Shown here piece by piece: positions 25,923 to 34,745 of a stretch of 64,000 nt of DNA. The notes under the pieces were generated by a model. The model was given only the letters and a program-made list of their open reading frames with translations. It did no database searches and was not told the DNA's origin. This stretch comes from Rhodococcus antarcticus. GTDB taxonomy: Bacteria > Actinomycetota > Actinomycetes > Mycobacteriales > Mycobacteriaceae. The position numbers and the translations under genes were made by a program. The stretch spans positions 3,614,203 to 3,678,202 of the forward strand of contig NZ_CP110615.1 of NCBI RefSeq assembly GCF_026153295.1. Reading direction: 5' to 3'. Each line of letters opens with the position of its first letter. Positions within the stretch are counted from its first letter, which is position 1.

Positions 25923-27374
25923 GTGGCGATCCAGCAGTTCCTGCTCCCCGACGCCGGCGAGGGCCTCACCGAGGCCGAGATCCTCACCTGGCACGTCGCC
26001 CCCGGTGACACCGTCACCGTCAACCAGGTCATCGTCGAGATCGAGACGGCCAAGGCAGCCGTCGAGCTGCCCTGCCCGTACGCGGGCGTGGTCACCGAGC
26101 TGCTCGTCGAGCCCGGCGTGACCGTCGCGGTGGGGGTGCCCATCATCTCCATCGAGACCGGCTCGCCCGCGTCGGGCTCGCCGGCTCCAGCCGCACCCGC
26201 GGCGGCCGCGAGCACCGGGAAGATCGGCGAGGAGATGCCGGGTGGGCGCATCGCGACGCTCGTCGGCTACGGCCCCCGCTCCGGGGCCGCCGTGCGCCGG
26301 GCCCGGACCACCCCGGCTCCGGCCGTGCCCACCCCTGCGGCCGAGGTGCCCGACCTCCCGCCGACGCCGCAGCCCGTGGCCGCACCTGCCGCTGCCGCCC
26401 CGGCCGCACCCGTGGCCGCACCTGCCGCTGCCGCCCCGGCCGCACCCGCCCCGGACGCACCCGCCCGGGGCCAGGTGGCCGCCGCGGCGGCCGGGCCCCG
26501 CACGGTGCCGCTGGCCAAGCCACCGGTCCGCGCCCTGGCCCGCTCGCTCGGGGTGGACCTGGCGGCGCTCGCCGGCTCCGGGCCGGACGGGGTGATCACC
26601 CGGGACGACGTGCGCACCGCCTCCGCCGCGCCCGTGCCGGAGCCCGCCACGGCCGCGGTCGCCCCGGGCGCACCCGCGCTCGAGCGGCGGGTCCCGGTCA
26701 AGGGGGTCCGCAGGGCGACCGCGGCCGCGATGGTGGCCAGCGCGTTCACCGCGCCCCACGTCACGGAGTTCCTCACCGTGGACGTCACGCCGATGATGGA
26801 GCTCCGCGCACGGCTGAAGGCCCACCCGGACTTCGCGGGGCTGCGGCTCACTCCGCTCACGTTCGCCGCCAAGGCCGTGTGCCTGGCCGCGGCCCGCACG
26901 CCGGACGTGAACGCCCGCTACGACGCCGACACCCAGGAGATCGTCTACTTCTCCCAGGTGAACCTCGGTATCGCCGCGGCCACCCCGCGCGGGTTGATGG
27001 TGCCGAACGTCCGTGGTGCCCAAGCCCTCTCGCTCGCCGAGCTGGCCGCGGCGCTGGGGGAGCTCACCACCACCGCCCGCGAGGGTCGCACCCCACCCGC
27101 CGCCATGACCGGGGGCACGTTCACCATCACGAACGTCGGGGTGTTCGGGGTGGACACCGGCACGCCGATCATCAACCCGGGCGAGTCCGCGATCCTGGCG
27201 CTCGGCGCGATCAAGCCGGCGCCGTGGGTGGTGGACGGCGAGCTCGCGGTGCGCACCGTGTGCCAGCTGGCGCTGAGCTTCGACCACCGGGTCGTCGACG
27301 GTCAGCAGGGATCACGGTTCCTGGCCGACGTCGGGGCGCTGCTCGCCGATCCGGGTCTGGCCATGACCTACTGA
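25923..27374 (+). CDS. bkdC: 2-oxoacid dehydrogenase E2 acyltransferase
   Basis: A 483-residue dihydrolipoyl acyltransferase with one lipoyl domain (residues 1-80; the lipoyl Lys is in VEIETAKAAVELP). A long Ala/Pro linker (about 90-195) contains a near-perfect duplication of VAAPAAAAPAAP. Then come an E3/E1-binding domain (VPLAKPPVRALARSLGVDLA … GVITRDDV, about 195-235) and the catalytic domain ending in SFDHRVVDGQQGSRFLADVG, with active-site H-x3-D-G. It moves the acyl group to CoA. GTG start 3 bp after the E1 beta stop. Its 3' end is followed by copy 2 of the 64-bp palindrome. Confidence 0.94.
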   Translation: MAIQQFLLPDAGEGLTEAEILTWHVAPGDTVTVNQVIVEIETAKAAVELPCPYAGVVTELLVEPGVTVAVGVPIISIETGSPASGSPAPAAPAAAASTGKIGEEMPGGRIATLVGYGPRSGAAVRRARTTPAPAVPTPAAEVPDLPPTPQPVAAPAAAAPAAPVAAPAAAAPAAPAPDAPARGQVAAAAAGPRTVPLAKPPVRALARSLGVDLAALAGSGPDGVITRDDVRTASAAPVPEPATAAVAPGAPALERRVPVKGVRRATAAAMVASAFTAPHVTEFLTVDVTPMMELRARLKAHPDFAGLRLTPLTFAAKAVCLAAARTPDVNARYDADTQEIVYFSQVNLGIAAATPRGLMVPNVRGAQALSLAELAAALGELTTTAREGRTPPAAMTGGTFTITNVGVFGVDTGTPIINPGESAILALGAIKPAPWVVDGELAVRTVCQLALSFDHRVVDGQQGSRFLADVGALLADPGLAMTY

Positions 27375-27389
27375 TCGTCGACCCCTTCC

Positions 27390-27453
27390 CGCCAAGTGCG
27401 GGCTATTGGCTGCCATCCGGGGGTGAATGGCGACCAATAGCCCGCACTTGGCG
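27390..27453. repeat. 64-bp palindromic repeat, copy 2
   Basis: Starts CGCCAAGTGCGGGCTATTGG and ends CCCGCACTTGGCG; 27-bp arms with two mismatches around a 10-bp centre. It begins 16 bp after the stop of the E2 gene. This is the only copy between two genes on the same strand rather than between converging genes. The rest of the 27375-27553 gap shows no gene. Confidence 0.95.
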
Positions 27454-27553
27454 GAGCGGTGGGGTGGAGCAGTCCTCGAGTTGTCCACAATGGCGGAAGC
27501 TGTCCACAGGGGGCCGGCGGCGCCGCAGCAGCTGAATCTTCGCGACCAGGCTG

Positions 27554-28432
27554 ATGGACATGCGACCACCTCGCCCCGTGCACGTGTCAGGACCGTTCCT
27601 CGGCACCGACGCGGTAGTCGCAGGTGTCCTGACCCGGGCCCAGCTCCGCGGCCCCCTCGTGCGGCGTCTGTACCGCGGTGTGTACCTGCACGCTGCGGAG
27701 CCGCTCACGGCTGAGGTGCGGGTGCGCGCCGCCACGCTCCTGCTGCCCGGTTCGGCGATCATCACCGGGCGTTCTGCGGCGGTGGTGCGCGGCGTGTCGC
27801 TGGGGTGGCCCGACGACCCGGTGGAGGTCGTCGTGCCCGAGGACGACCACTTCGGACCTGTGCGCGGCCTGCACGTGGTGCGCACGGTCGTCCACCCGAC
27901 GGACTCCGAGCCCTGGGAGCACGGCCACCTGGCCACGCCCGAGCGCGCGGCCTTCGACCTCGTCCGTTGGCGGCCGCTGCCCGAGGCCGTGGGCGATCTC
28001 GACTCCGTGGTGCGGGCCGGCACGGTGACGCTGGACGGCGTGCAACGGTACCTCCGCGGCCGCCACGACCACGGGATCGTCAACGCCCGCGCAGCGCTGG
28101 AGCTGGCTGATCCCCGGGCGGAGTCCCCGCCGGAGTCGGCGCTGCGTGTGTACCTGGTGCTCGCCGGCTTGGACCCGGTGCCGCAGCACGAGGTGGTGGT
28201 TCCCGGCGGGCGCACGGTCCGCGTCGACCTCGCCTTTCCCGGTCGGCGTCTTGCCGTGGAGTACGACGGCGGGTGGCACGTGCTCCGTGAGCAGCTCGAG
28301 CGCGACCGCTGGCGGATGGCGGCACTGCGGGCGGCGGGGTGGACGATCGTGCACGTCACGGCGCAGATGATGCGGAGGCCCGCCGCAGTGGTTCGCCAGG
28401 TGCAGGCGGAGCTCGCCACGGGGGCCGCCTGA
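27554..28432 (+). CDS. DUF559-like endonuclease-domain protein
   Basis: A 292-residue protein common in GC-rich actinobacteria. The N-terminal part looks like an AbiEi-type winged helix (VVAGVLTRAQLRGPLVRRLY, RGVYL) followed by GSAIITGRSAAVVRGV. The C-terminal 100 residues are a Vsr/DUF559-type PD-(D/E)XK fold: ESPPESALRVYLVLAGLDPV, VRVDLAFPGRRLAVEYDGGW, EQLERDRWRMAALRAAGWTI. The E…D-x-A-F…E-Y-D-G pattern supplies the likely metal ligands. Function is not established; the pairing of the two modules suggests DNA or RNA processing. ATG at 27554. The gene is flanked on both sides by 64-bp palindromic repeats. Confidence 0.75.
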   Translation: MDMRPPRPVHVSGPFLGTDAVVAGVLTRAQLRGPLVRRLYRGVYLHAAEPLTAEVRVRAATLLLPGSAIITGRSAAVVRGVSLGWPDDPVEVVVPEDDHFGPVRGLHVVRTVVHPTDSEPWEHGHLATPERAAFDLVRWRPLPEAVGDLDSVVRAGTVTLDGVQRYLRGRHDHGIVNARAALELADPRAESPPESALRVYLVLAGLDPVPQHEVVVPGGRTVRVDLAFPGRRLAVEYDGGWHVLREQLERDRWRMAALRAAGWTIVHVTAQMMRRPAAVVRQVQAELATGAA

Positions 28433-28448
28433 TCCCCGCCGGCTCGGA

Positions 28449-28512
28449 CGCCAAGTGCGGGCTATTCGCGATCATTCCGGGGTGGATGACAGCCAAAAGC
28501 CCGCACTTGGCG
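28449..28512. repeat. 64-bp palindromic repeat, copy 3
   Basis: Starts CGCCAAGTGCGGGCTATTCG and ends AAGCCCGCACTTGGCG. The outer 15-16 bp pair perfectly and the inner part is more diverged than in the other copies. It lies between converging genes: 16 bp after the DUF559-like stop and 21 bp from the end of the acyl-CoA dehydrogenase on the other strand. Confidence 0.94.
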
Positions 28513-28533
28513 GAAAAAGCCGGGAGGGGGCGG

Positions 28534-29742
28534 TCAGCGGATGTGCACGCCCGAGATGGCCCGGGCGATGACCAGCTGCTGGATCTGCTCGGTGCCCTCG
28601 AAGATGTCGTAGATCTTGGCGTCGCGGTGCATGCGCTCCACCGGGTACTCCCGGGTGTAGCCGTTGCCGCCGAGGATCTGCATGGCCCGCTCCGTGGCGT
28701 GCACGGCCACCCGGCCCGCCTTGAGCTTGCTCATCGAACCCTCGCCACTCGTGAAGGGGACGCCGTTCTTGCCCATCCACGCCGCCCGCCACACCAGCAG
28801 CCGGGCCGCGTCGATCTCGGTCCTGATGTCGGCGAGCATGAACGCGATGGACTGGTTCTCGATGATCGGCCGCCCGAACACCACCCGGCCCTTGGCGTAC
28901 TCCAGCGCGTACTCGTAGGCCGCCCGAGCGATGCCCAGCGCCTGGCTTCCGACGATCGGGCGGGTGAGCTCGAAGGTGGCCATGGCCGCCTGCCCACCCC
29001 CCTTCCTGCCCTCGCGGGCACGGGCGAGCTTGGCGTCCAGCTTCTCCTTGCCGCCCAGCAGGTTCGCCCCCGGCACCCGCACCTCGTCGAAGAAGATGTC
29101 CGCGGTGTTCGAGGCCCGCAGGCCGTGCTTCTTCAGCTTCTTGGAGCGGTCGATGCCGGGGAGGTCGGCCGGCATGACGAAGGCTGCCTGCCCGCGCGAG
29201 CCCAGCTCCTTGTCCACCACCGCCTGCACCACCAGCACGTCCGCGATGCCCCCGTTGGTGGCCCACGCCTTCTGCCCGGAGATCACCCACTCGTCGGTGG
29301 CCTGGTCGTGGACCGCGCGGGTGCGCATCGCGGAGACGTCGGAGCCGGCCTCGGGCTCCGAGGAGCAGAACGCCCCGGCCTTCACGTCGGCGGCGTCGCC
29401 GTAGCACTGCGGGATCCACTCGACCATCTGGTCGGGGGTGCCGGCGGAGAAGATCCCGGCCACGGCCAGGGACGTGCCGAAGATGGCCATCCCGATGCCA
29501 CCGTCGCCCCAGAACATCTCCTCGTTGACGATCGGGAGGCTCAGGCCGGTCTCGTCGGCCTGCAGGTTCGCCATGGTCTCGAACCCGTAGAGGCCGATCT
29601 TGGCGGCCTCCTGCAGGATCGGCCAGGGGGTCTCCTCCCGCTCGTCCCACTCGTGGGCGTTCGGGCGGATGACGTCGGCGGCGAAGCCGTGCGCCCAGTC
29701 GCGGAGCTCGGTGTGCTCCTGCGAGAGCTCGAGGGAGAACAT
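28534..29742 (-). CDS. Acyl-CoA dehydrogenase (FadE family)
   Basis: A 402-residue flavoprotein that removes two hydrogens from the alpha-beta bond of an acyl-CoA. The FAD/substrate motifs are AFCSSEPEAGSDVSAMRTRA (about 125-145) and WVISGQKAWATNGGIADVLV. The C-terminal domain carries the family helix and the catalytic-base region AKIYDIFEGTEQIQQLVIAR near residue 385, with Glu in F-E-G-T-E-Q. The LGGNGYTREYPVERMHRDAK segment is also typical. It is cotranscribed with the SCP2 gene 42 bp upstream. Start at ATG 29740-29742 with GGAAGGACC before it. Chain-length specificity is not readable. Confidence 0.93.
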   Translation of the reverse strand: MFSLELSQEHTELRDWAHGFAADVIRPNAHEWDEREETPWPILQEAAKIGLYGFETMANLQADETGLSLPIVNEEMFWGDGGIGMAIFGTSLAVAGIFSAGTPDQMVEWIPQCYGDAADVKAGAFCSSEPEAGSDVSAMRTRAVHDQATDEWVISGQKAWATNGGIADVLVVQAVVDKELGSRGQAAFVMPADLPGIDRSKKLKKHGLRASNTADIFFDEVRVPGANLLGGKEKLDAKLARAREGRKGGGQAAMATFELTRPIVGSQALGIARAAYEYALEYAKGRVVFGRPIIENQSIAFMLADIRTEIDAARLLVWRAAWMGKNGVPFTSGEGSMSKLKAGRVAVHATERAMQILGGNGYTREYPVERMHRDAKIYDIFEGTEQIQQLVIARAISGVHIR

Positions 29743-29784
29743 GGTGGGTCCTTCCGGGTCGGTCGGGGTCAGGACGTGCGGGGC

Positions 29785-30297
29785 TCAGGACCGGGGGATG
29801 TCGAACAGGTTCGTGAGGTTCGACGCGAAGCCGATGTCGCCGCCGAGCTTGAGCTTGCGGGTCATGAACAGCATCGGGGCGTTGGCGTTGCCGGAGGCGA
29901 GCTTGAGGAACTCCGGGAACGAGATCGTCATGGTGGCGCGGGGCTCGGAGTCGGAGGTTCCCTCGGTGACGGTGCAGCCGGTTGGGCTCAGCTCGGTCTC
30001 GTAGATCGACTCCGACTCGCCGCCGACGTGCCAGCGGACCAGCGAGGCGCGCGACGAGCTCAGCTTGTCCGGCCGGAAGGCCTCGCCCATCCGGCCGAAG
30101 ATGGTCTCCAGCACGCGCTCGCGCATCGGGCTGGCGTCGAGGGCCTTGAGCTGGTCGCCGGAGGTCCGCTTCACCATGGTCGCGAACTCGGGCGGGGCCG
30201 CGGTGCGCAGCGCGCCACCCTCGACCGTCGCGGCGTCCATGGCGGCCAGGTACTCGGCCACGTCGAGCTTCTTCGGGTCCACGCTCAGGTCGGCCAC
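29785..30297 (-). CDS. SCP2 sterol-binding-domain protein
   Basis: A 170-residue SCP2-like lipid-binding protein. The C-terminal half has the typical SCP2 strand-and-turn pattern: SLVRWHVGGESESIYETELS, CTVTEGTSDSEPRATMTISF and PEFLKLASGNANAPMLFMTR with KLGGDIGFASNLTNLF at the end. The N-terminal 60 residues are a helical extension. It probably carries acyl chains or acyl-CoA to the acyl-CoA dehydrogenase encoded next on the same transcript. The start is the GTG at 30295-30297 with GGAGG just upstream. It is transcribed divergently from a TetR regulator, with a paired palindrome between them. Confidence 0.88.
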   Translation of the reverse strand: MADLSVDPKKLDVAEYLAAMDAATVEGGALRTAAPPEFATMVKRTSGDQLKALDASPMRERVLETIFGRMGEAFRPDKLSSSRASLVRWHVGGESESIYETELSPTGCTVTEGTSDSEPRATMTISFPEFLKLASGNANAPMLFMTRKLKLGGDIGFASNLTNLFDIPRS

Positions 30298-30328
30298 GGC
30301 GCCTCCTCGGGTAGGTGTGTCGGCTGTT

Positions 30329-30358
30329 CTTACTCGTCGGTAAGTTACGCGACGGTAG
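30329..30358. promoter_or_regulatory. Paired TTAC-N6-GTAA palindromes between SCP2 and tetR
   Basis: Two adjacent imperfect palindromes: TTACTCGTCGGTAA at 30330-30343, extended to CTTAC…GTAAG, and TTACGCGACGGTAG at 30345-30358. The same TTAC-N6-GTAA pattern occurs in pairs at 33240/33256 and 42119/42144. TetR proteins bind such palindromes, often as two dimers, and this pair sits in the 98-bp region between the TetR gene and the operon it faces. The binder is inferred, not shown. Confidence 0.65.
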
Positions 30359-30395
30359 GGTTATCGGCAAGAGCGGGGACGGAGGGGGTGCGACG

Positions 30396-30995
30396 GTGAC
30401 GACGGCGAAGCGGCTGCCCCGGGCGCAGCGCGAGCAGCAGATGCTCGATGCCGCAGTGGAAGTGTTCTCCCGCAACGGTTTCCACGGATCCTCGATGGAT
30501 GACATCGCCGAGGTCGCGGCGATCTCCAAGCCGATGCTCTACCTCTACCTCGGGTCGAAGGAGGAGCTGTTCGCCGCCTGCATCACCCGGGAGGCGCTGC
30601 GGTTCGTCGAGGCGGTGACGTCCAGCGCTGATCCGACCCTGCCGCCCCGGGAGCAGCTCGCCCGCGGCGCCGAGGCCTTCTTCACCTTCGTCGCAGAGCA
30701 CCGCGACAGCTGGTTCGTGCTCTACCGCCAGGCCCGCGCCGAGCAGCCCTTCGCCCAGCAGGTGCTCTCCGGCCGCGCCCAGATCGCGCTCGTGGTGTCG
30801 GCCCTGCTGCAGCGCGCCAACCCGCACGGCCTGGACGCGGGGTACTTCGACTCCGTCGCGTTCGCGCTGGTGGGGGCGGGGGAGACCCTCGCCGACCGGA
30901 TGCTCGACCAGGCCGAGCCCGACCCGACGGCCACCGCGACGCTGCTGGTCGGTCTCGCCTGGCACGGCCTCGCGGGAGCCCGCCCCGCGCCCTGA
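30396..30995 (+). CDS. TetR-family transcriptional regulator
   Basis: A 199-residue TetR regulator. The N-terminal helix-turn-helix is textbook: REQQMLDAAVEVFSRNGFHG, SSMDDIAEVAAISKPMLYLY, LGSKEELFAACI. The ligand domain (about residues 65-199) is helical, with the FFTFVAEHRDSWFVLYRQAR segment seen in fatty-acid-type TetR proteins. GTG start at 30396 with GGAGGGGG 7 bp upstream. It is divergent from SCP2-fadE and next to the MaoC-FabG4-FadA2 group, so it is a good candidate for the regulator acting at the TTAC-N6-GTAA sites, probably sensing an acyl-CoA. It is the only TetR gene in the window. Confidence 0.92.
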   Translation: MTTAKRLPRAQREQQMLDAAVEVFSRNGFHGSSMDDIAEVAAISKPMLYLYLGSKEELFAACITREALRFVEAVTSSADPTLPPREQLARGAEAFFTFVAEHRDSWFVLYRQARAEQPFAQQVLSGRAQIALVVSALLQRANPHGLDAGYFDSVAFALVGAGETLADRMLDQAEPDPTATATLLVGLAWHGLAGARPAP

Positions 30996-31007
30996 GCCCG
31001 CGCGCCC

Positions 31008-31856
31008 TCAGGAGGGGGTGACGGTGCCGGTCAGGTGCGGGGTGCCGGTCCGGGCGTCGCGGAGGTCGAGCGACCACCGGCCGTCGACCTCGCTCGCGGT
31101 GAACGCCACCGTGCCCGGCAGCAGCACCGGCCGTCGGAAGCCGACCTCCTGGACGTAGCCGGCGGGCAGGCGACCCTCGAGGTCGGCGAGGCACCGTGCC
31201 GCGGTCCACATGCCGTGGGCGATCGCCCGGGGGAAGCCGAGGGCCCGTGCGGTCCACGGGTGCAGGTGGATGGGGTTGCGGTCGCCGGAGACCGCTGCGT
31301 AGCGACGGCCGAGCCCACCGTCGAGACGCCACCGTGCGCCGGCGGTCGGGGCGTCGGGCTCGCCCCCGGAGCCGCCTCCCGCGGGCCCGGACCGGTGCAG
31401 GTAGGTCGACGTCGACTCCCACACGCGCTCCCCGGCCACGTCCACCTCGGTCACCAGGTCCACCTGTCGGCCGCGCTCGTGCGGACGGAGCTCGGCCGCC
31501 CGCACGGTGACCCCCAGGGCCTCCTCGGCGCGGACGGGCCGGTGCACGTGGATGCGGTTGGCCACGTGCACCAGCCCGAGCAGCGGGAACGGGAAGTCGC
31601 CGGCGCTCATGAGGTGCATCTGCAGCGGGAAGCCGAGGACGTGCGGGTAGGTGCCCGGAAGGGTGTCGCGGAGGCCGAACCCGCACACCCGGGTGTACTC
31701 GGCGAGGTGGCCCCGGTCGACCCGCACGCCCTCCAGCCGCAGCTCGCGGTCGGTCAGGGTGGAAGGCCGGTGGCCGGGCCGCGGCAGGGCCCCGAGCGCT
31801 GCGCGCAGGTACGACGCGGCCAGCCCCGGGGGGGAGGTCAGGGTGTGGGGCGCCAT
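31008..31856 (-). CDS. htdX: MaoC-like (R)-3-hydroxyacyl thioester dehydratase
   Basis: A 282-residue double-hotdog hydratase, the same length class as mycobacterial HtdX (Rv0241c). The C-terminal hotdog carries the hydratase-2 signature: YAAVSGDRNPIHLHPWTARA, then LGFPRAIAHGMWTAA, with catalytic Asp/His in D-x-N-P-I-H. The N-terminal hotdog contributes the substrate side (FPLQMHLMSAGDFPFPLLGL). It dehydrates (R)-3-hydroxyacyl chains, on CoA or ACP. Its ATG overlaps the fabG4 stop (TGATG), so the two are coupled, reductase then dehydratase, an ordered pair of fatty-acid steps. Confidence 0.9.
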   Translation of the reverse strand: MAPHTLTSPPGLAASYLRAALGALPRPGHRPSTLTDRELRLEGVRVDRGHLAEYTRVCGFGLRDTLPGTYPHVLGFPLQMHLMSAGDFPFPLLGLVHVANRIHVHRPVRAEEALGVTVRAAELRPHERGRQVDLVTEVDVAGERVWESTSTYLHRSGPAGGGSGGEPDAPTAGARWRLDGGLGRRYAAVSGDRNPIHLHPWTARALGFPRAIAHGMWTAARCLADLEGRLPAGYVQEVGFRRPVLLPGTVAFTASEVDGRWSLDLRDARTGTPHLTGTVTPS

Positions 31857-33199
31857 CACGCCCCCAGCAGGCTCTGGCCGCACACGCGCACCACCTGGCC
31901 GGTGACGGCGGCGGACCCGGGGCTCGCGAACCACGCCACGGTCTCGGCGACGTCCACCGACAGCCCGCCCTGGCCCAGCGAGCTCAGCCGCCGGCCGCCC
32001 TCGCGGGTGACCAGCGGGATGGCTGCGGTCATGGCCGTCTCGATGAACCCGGGGGCCACGGCGTTGATGGTGACGCGCCTCGTGGCCAGCTCGGGTGCGA
32101 GGGCCTGGACCAGCCCGATGACCCCGGCCTTGCTCGCGGCGTAGCTGGTCTGGCCGGCGTTGCCCGCGATCCCCGCCAGGGACGACACCCCGACCACCCG
32201 CCCGCCGTCCCGCAGCGCCCCGGCCGCGAGCAGGGCGGCCGTGATCCGCTGCGGAGCCAGCAGGTTCACCGCCATCACCGACGTCCACCGGTCGGCGTCC
32301 ATGTTGACGAGCTTCTTGTCCCGGGTGATGCCGGCGTTGTGCACCACGACGTCGACGCCACCGTGCCGGGTGAGCAGGTGCTCGGCGAGCACGGCCCCGG
32401 CGTCGGGGCCGGTGACGTCCAGCGCGAGCGAGGTGCCGCCGACGGCGTTCGCGGTGGCCGACAGCGCCTCGCCCGCGGCGGGGACGTCCGCGCAGACCAC
32501 GTGCGCACCGTCGCGGGCCAGCACCTCGGCGATGGCGGCCCCGATGCCCCGCGCTGCGCCGGTCACGACGGCGACCTTCCCGGCCAGCGGGCGGTCCCGG
32601 TCCGCGGGAGCGTCGGGGTGGTCGGTCGGTGAGGGCGAGCCGACCCGGACGACCTGGCCGTCGACGAACGCGGAGCGCCCGGAGAGCAGGAACCGCAGCG
32701 TGGACTCGAGCTGGTCGATGCCGGCACCGGGCGCGACGTGGACCAGCTGGGTGGTCGCGCCGCGCACCTGCTCCTTGGCGAGGGAGCGGGTGAAGCCCTC
32801 CAGCGCGCGCTGGGCGACGGACTCGTCGACGGTGGCGGTGTGCTCGGGTGCGGTGCCCAGGACCACCACCCGCCCGCTGGGGGCCAGCCGACGCAGCACC
32901 GGGTGGAAGAAGGTGTGCAGCTGCTGCAGCCCCTCCACGTCCGTGATCCCGGTGGCGTCGAGGACCAGCGCACCGAAGCGGGGGGCGTCCGGCTCGGCCA
33001 GGCCGTGCACCGCGAGCTGCTCGCGCAGCGCCTCGACCAGTCGGCCCACGCCGCCGACCAGCACCGGGCCGTCCAGGGCGGGCTGCCCGGGGACGAAGCG
33101 GCGCAGCGGCTCGGGCCGGGGGAGGCCGAGCCGGGCGGCGATCGCGGCCCCGGGTCCGGAGGCGACGAGCTGGGAGTAGCGGTCGGTGGTCTGCGCCAT
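31856..33199 (-). CDS. fabG4: 3-oxoacyl-(ACP/CoA) reductase, long FabG4 type
   Basis: A 447-residue reductase. Unlike the 240-residue FabG1 it has two Rossmann domains, as in mycobacterial FabG4 (Rv0242c, 454 residues). The C-terminal SDR half holds the NAD(H) site [20 protein letters not shown] (about 215-235), [18 protein letters not shown] and the active site [20 protein letters not shown] with Y-A-A-S-K. The N-terminal half is a degenerate flavodoxin-like domain. It reduces 3-oxoacyl chains. The ATG at 33197-33199 is supported by GGAGG upstream. It is divergent from fadA2, with two palindromes in the shared promoter. Confidence 0.94.
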   Translation of the reverse strand: MAQTTDRYSQLVASGPGAAIAARLGLPRPEPLRRFVPGQPALDGPVLVGGVGRLVEALREQLAVHGLAEPDAPRFGALVLDATGITDVEGLQQLHTFFHPVLRRLAPSGRVVVLGTAPEHTATVDESVAQRALEGFTRSLAKEQVRGATTQLVHVAPGAGIDQLESTLRFLLSGRSAFVDGQVVRVGSPSPTDHPDAPADRDRPLAGKVAVVTGAARGIGAAIAEVLARDGAHVVCADVPAAGEALSATANAVGGTSLALDVTGPDAGAVLAEHLLTRHGGVDVVVHNAGITRDKKLVNMDADRWTSVMAVNLLAPQRITAALLAAGALRDGGRVVGVSSLAGIAGNAGQTSYAASKAGVIGLVQALAPELATRRVTINAVAPGFIETAMTAAIPLVTREGGRRLSSLGQGGLSVDVAETVAWFASPGSAAVTGQVVRVCGQSLLGA

Positions 33200-33239
33200 G
33201 GTGGGGCCTCCTCGAGTCCGGGTGTGGTCGACAACGAAC

Positions 33240-33269
33240 TTACTCACGAGTAAGAATACTCATGAGTAA
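33240..33269. promoter_or_regulatory. Paired palindromes in the fabG4-fadA2 promoter
   Basis: TTACTCACGAGTAA at 33240-33253 and ATACTCATGAGTAA at 33256-33269; the inner 12 bp of the second (TACTCATGAGTA) are a perfect palindrome. They lie between the start codons of the divergent fabG4 and fadA2 genes, so one protein bound here could control both. They share the TTAC-N6-GTAA form with the sites beside the TetR gene and upstream of the fadE5-type gene. The in-frame ATG at 33262 of a longer fadA2 frame lies inside the second site, an argument for the later start. Confidence 0.72.
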
Positions 33270-33294
33270 CCACCTACGTCGAGGAGCAGCAGCC

Positions 33295-34584
33295 ATGGCG
33301 CCGTCCGCACCGTCCGCCCGACCCGTCGCGATCCTCGGCGGCAACCGCATCCCCTTCTCCCGCTCCGACCGCGCGTACGCCCACGCGAGCAACCAGGACA
33401 TGTTCACCGCCGCCCTCGACGGTCTGGTCAGCCGGTTCGGGCTGCAGGGCGAACGCCTGGGCGAGGTCGTCGGGGGCGCGGTGCTCAAGCACAGCCGGGA
33501 CGTCAACCTCACCCGCGAGTGCGTGCTGGGCAGCGCCCTGGGTGCCGACACCCCGGCGCACGACGTCTCCCAGGCCTGCGGCACCGGCCTCCAGACGGCC
33601 CTCGCGGTGGGCAACGCGATCGCCCTCGGCCACATCGAGGCAGGTGTCGCCGGCGGGGTGGACACCACCTCGGACGCCCCGGTCGCGGTGAACGAGGACC
33701 TGCGCCGGGTGCTGCTGCAGCTCAACCGCACCCGGTCCACGGCCGGGCGGGTGAAGCTGCTTGGATCGCTGCGCCCCGGCCAGGTGGTGCCCGAGGTACC
33801 GCGCAACGGCGAGCCGCGCACCGGGCTGTCGATGGGGGAGCACGCCGCCCGCACCGCGCTGGAGTGGGGCATCACGCGGGCGGCGCAGGACGAGCTCGCC
33901 GCGGCCAGCCACCAGCACCTGGCCGCGGCCTACGAGCGGGGCTTCCTGGACGACCTCGTGACGCCGTTCCAGGGGCTGCGCCGCGACGACACCCTGCGCC
34001 CGGACAGCACCGTCGAGACGCTCGCGGCACTGCAGCCGGTGTTCGGCAGGGGGCCCGGCGCGACGATGACCGCGGGGAACTCCACGCCGCTGACCGACGG
34101 TGCCTCGACCGTGCTGCTGGCCAGCGAGGAGTGGGCGGCGACGCGCTCGCTGCCGGTGCTGGCCTACCTCACGCACTCCGAGACCGCGGCCGTGGACTAC
34201 GTGCACGGGCGGGACGGGCTGCTCACCGCGCCGGTGTTCGCGGTGCCGCGGATGCTGGCCCGTGCTGGGCTGATCCTCGCGGACTTCGACTACGTGGAGA
34301 TCCACGAGGCGTTCGCCTCCCAGGTGCTGGCCACCCTGGCCGCGTGGGAGGACGAGACGTTCTGCCGCGAGCGGCTCGGGCTCGACGGCGCGCTCGGGAC
34401 GGTCGACCGCGCGAGGCTGAACGTGAACGGGTCGTCCCTGGCGGCCGGTCACCCGTTCGCGGCCACCGGCGGGCGCATCGTGGCGACCCTGGCGAAGCAG
34501 CTCGCGGAGAAGGGGTCCGGGCGCGGTCTCATCTCGATCTGTGCCGCCGGCGGCCAGGGCGTGACCGCGATCCTGGAGCGCTGA
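33295..34584 (+). CDS. fadA2: Acetyl-CoA acyltransferase (thiolase)
   Basis: A 429-residue thiolase matching mycobacterial FadA2 (Rv0243, 440 residues) in length and context. Active-site residues: the nucleophilic Cys in DVSQACGTGLQTALAVGNAI (about 97), the His in FDYVEIHEAFASQVLATLAA (about 345; H-E-A-F), and the Gly-rich loop NVNGSSLAAGHPFAATGGRI with ICAAGGQGVTAIL, the second His being in A-G-H-P. It cleaves or forms 3-oxoacyl-CoA. The start at 33295 is chosen because GAGGAG lies 8 bp upstream; the frame-opening ATG at 33262 falls inside an operator. Three 16-bp repeats overlap the stop. Confidence 0.94.
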   Translation: MAPSAPSARPVAILGGNRIPFSRSDRAYAHASNQDMFTAALDGLVSRFGLQGERLGEVVGGAVLKHSRDVNLTRECVLGSALGADTPAHDVSQACGTGLQTALAVGNAIALGHIEAGVAGGVDTTSDAPVAVNEDLRRVLLQLNRTRSTAGRVKLLGSLRPGQVVPEVPRNGEPRTGLSMGEHAARTALEWGITRAAQDELAAASHQHLAAAYERGFLDDLVTPFQGLRRDDTLRPDSTVETLAALQPVFGRGPGATMTAGNSTPLTDGASTVLLASEEWAATRSLPVLAYLTHSETAAVDYVHGRDGLLTAPVFAVPRMLARAGLILADFDYVEIHEAFASQVLATLAAWEDETFCRERLGLDGALGTVDRARLNVNGSSLAAGHPFAATGGRIVATLAKQLAEKGSGRGLISICAAGGQGVTAILER

Positions 34585-34623
34585 GGCCGTCGAGCGCTGA
34601 GGACGTCGAGCGCTGAGGCCGTC
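34576..34623. repeat. 16-bp direct repeat at the fadA2 stop
   Basis: Three head-to-tail copies of a 16-bp unit, GAGCGCTGAGGCCGTC with one A/C change in the middle copy, followed by GAGAGG. The first copy includes the last codons and the TGA of fadA2, so the two others look like duplications of the gene end. The remaining sequence to 34745 shows no gene. Confidence 0.7.
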
Positions 34624-34745
34624 GAGAGGTTGCTAAGGCCTTCTACCACCGACGCTAGACGGGCGGAGACGACACGATGGACGCCATCCGCATCGCGCTC
34701 TCTGCGCGCCTATCGGGGCAGCACTAGAGAGCCGCATACGGTCAC

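Noticed and set aside
26150..26520. Minus-strand frames rich in Gly-Ala or Arg-Gln repeats
   Set aside because: These are shadows of the Ala/Pro linker of the E2 acyltransferase.
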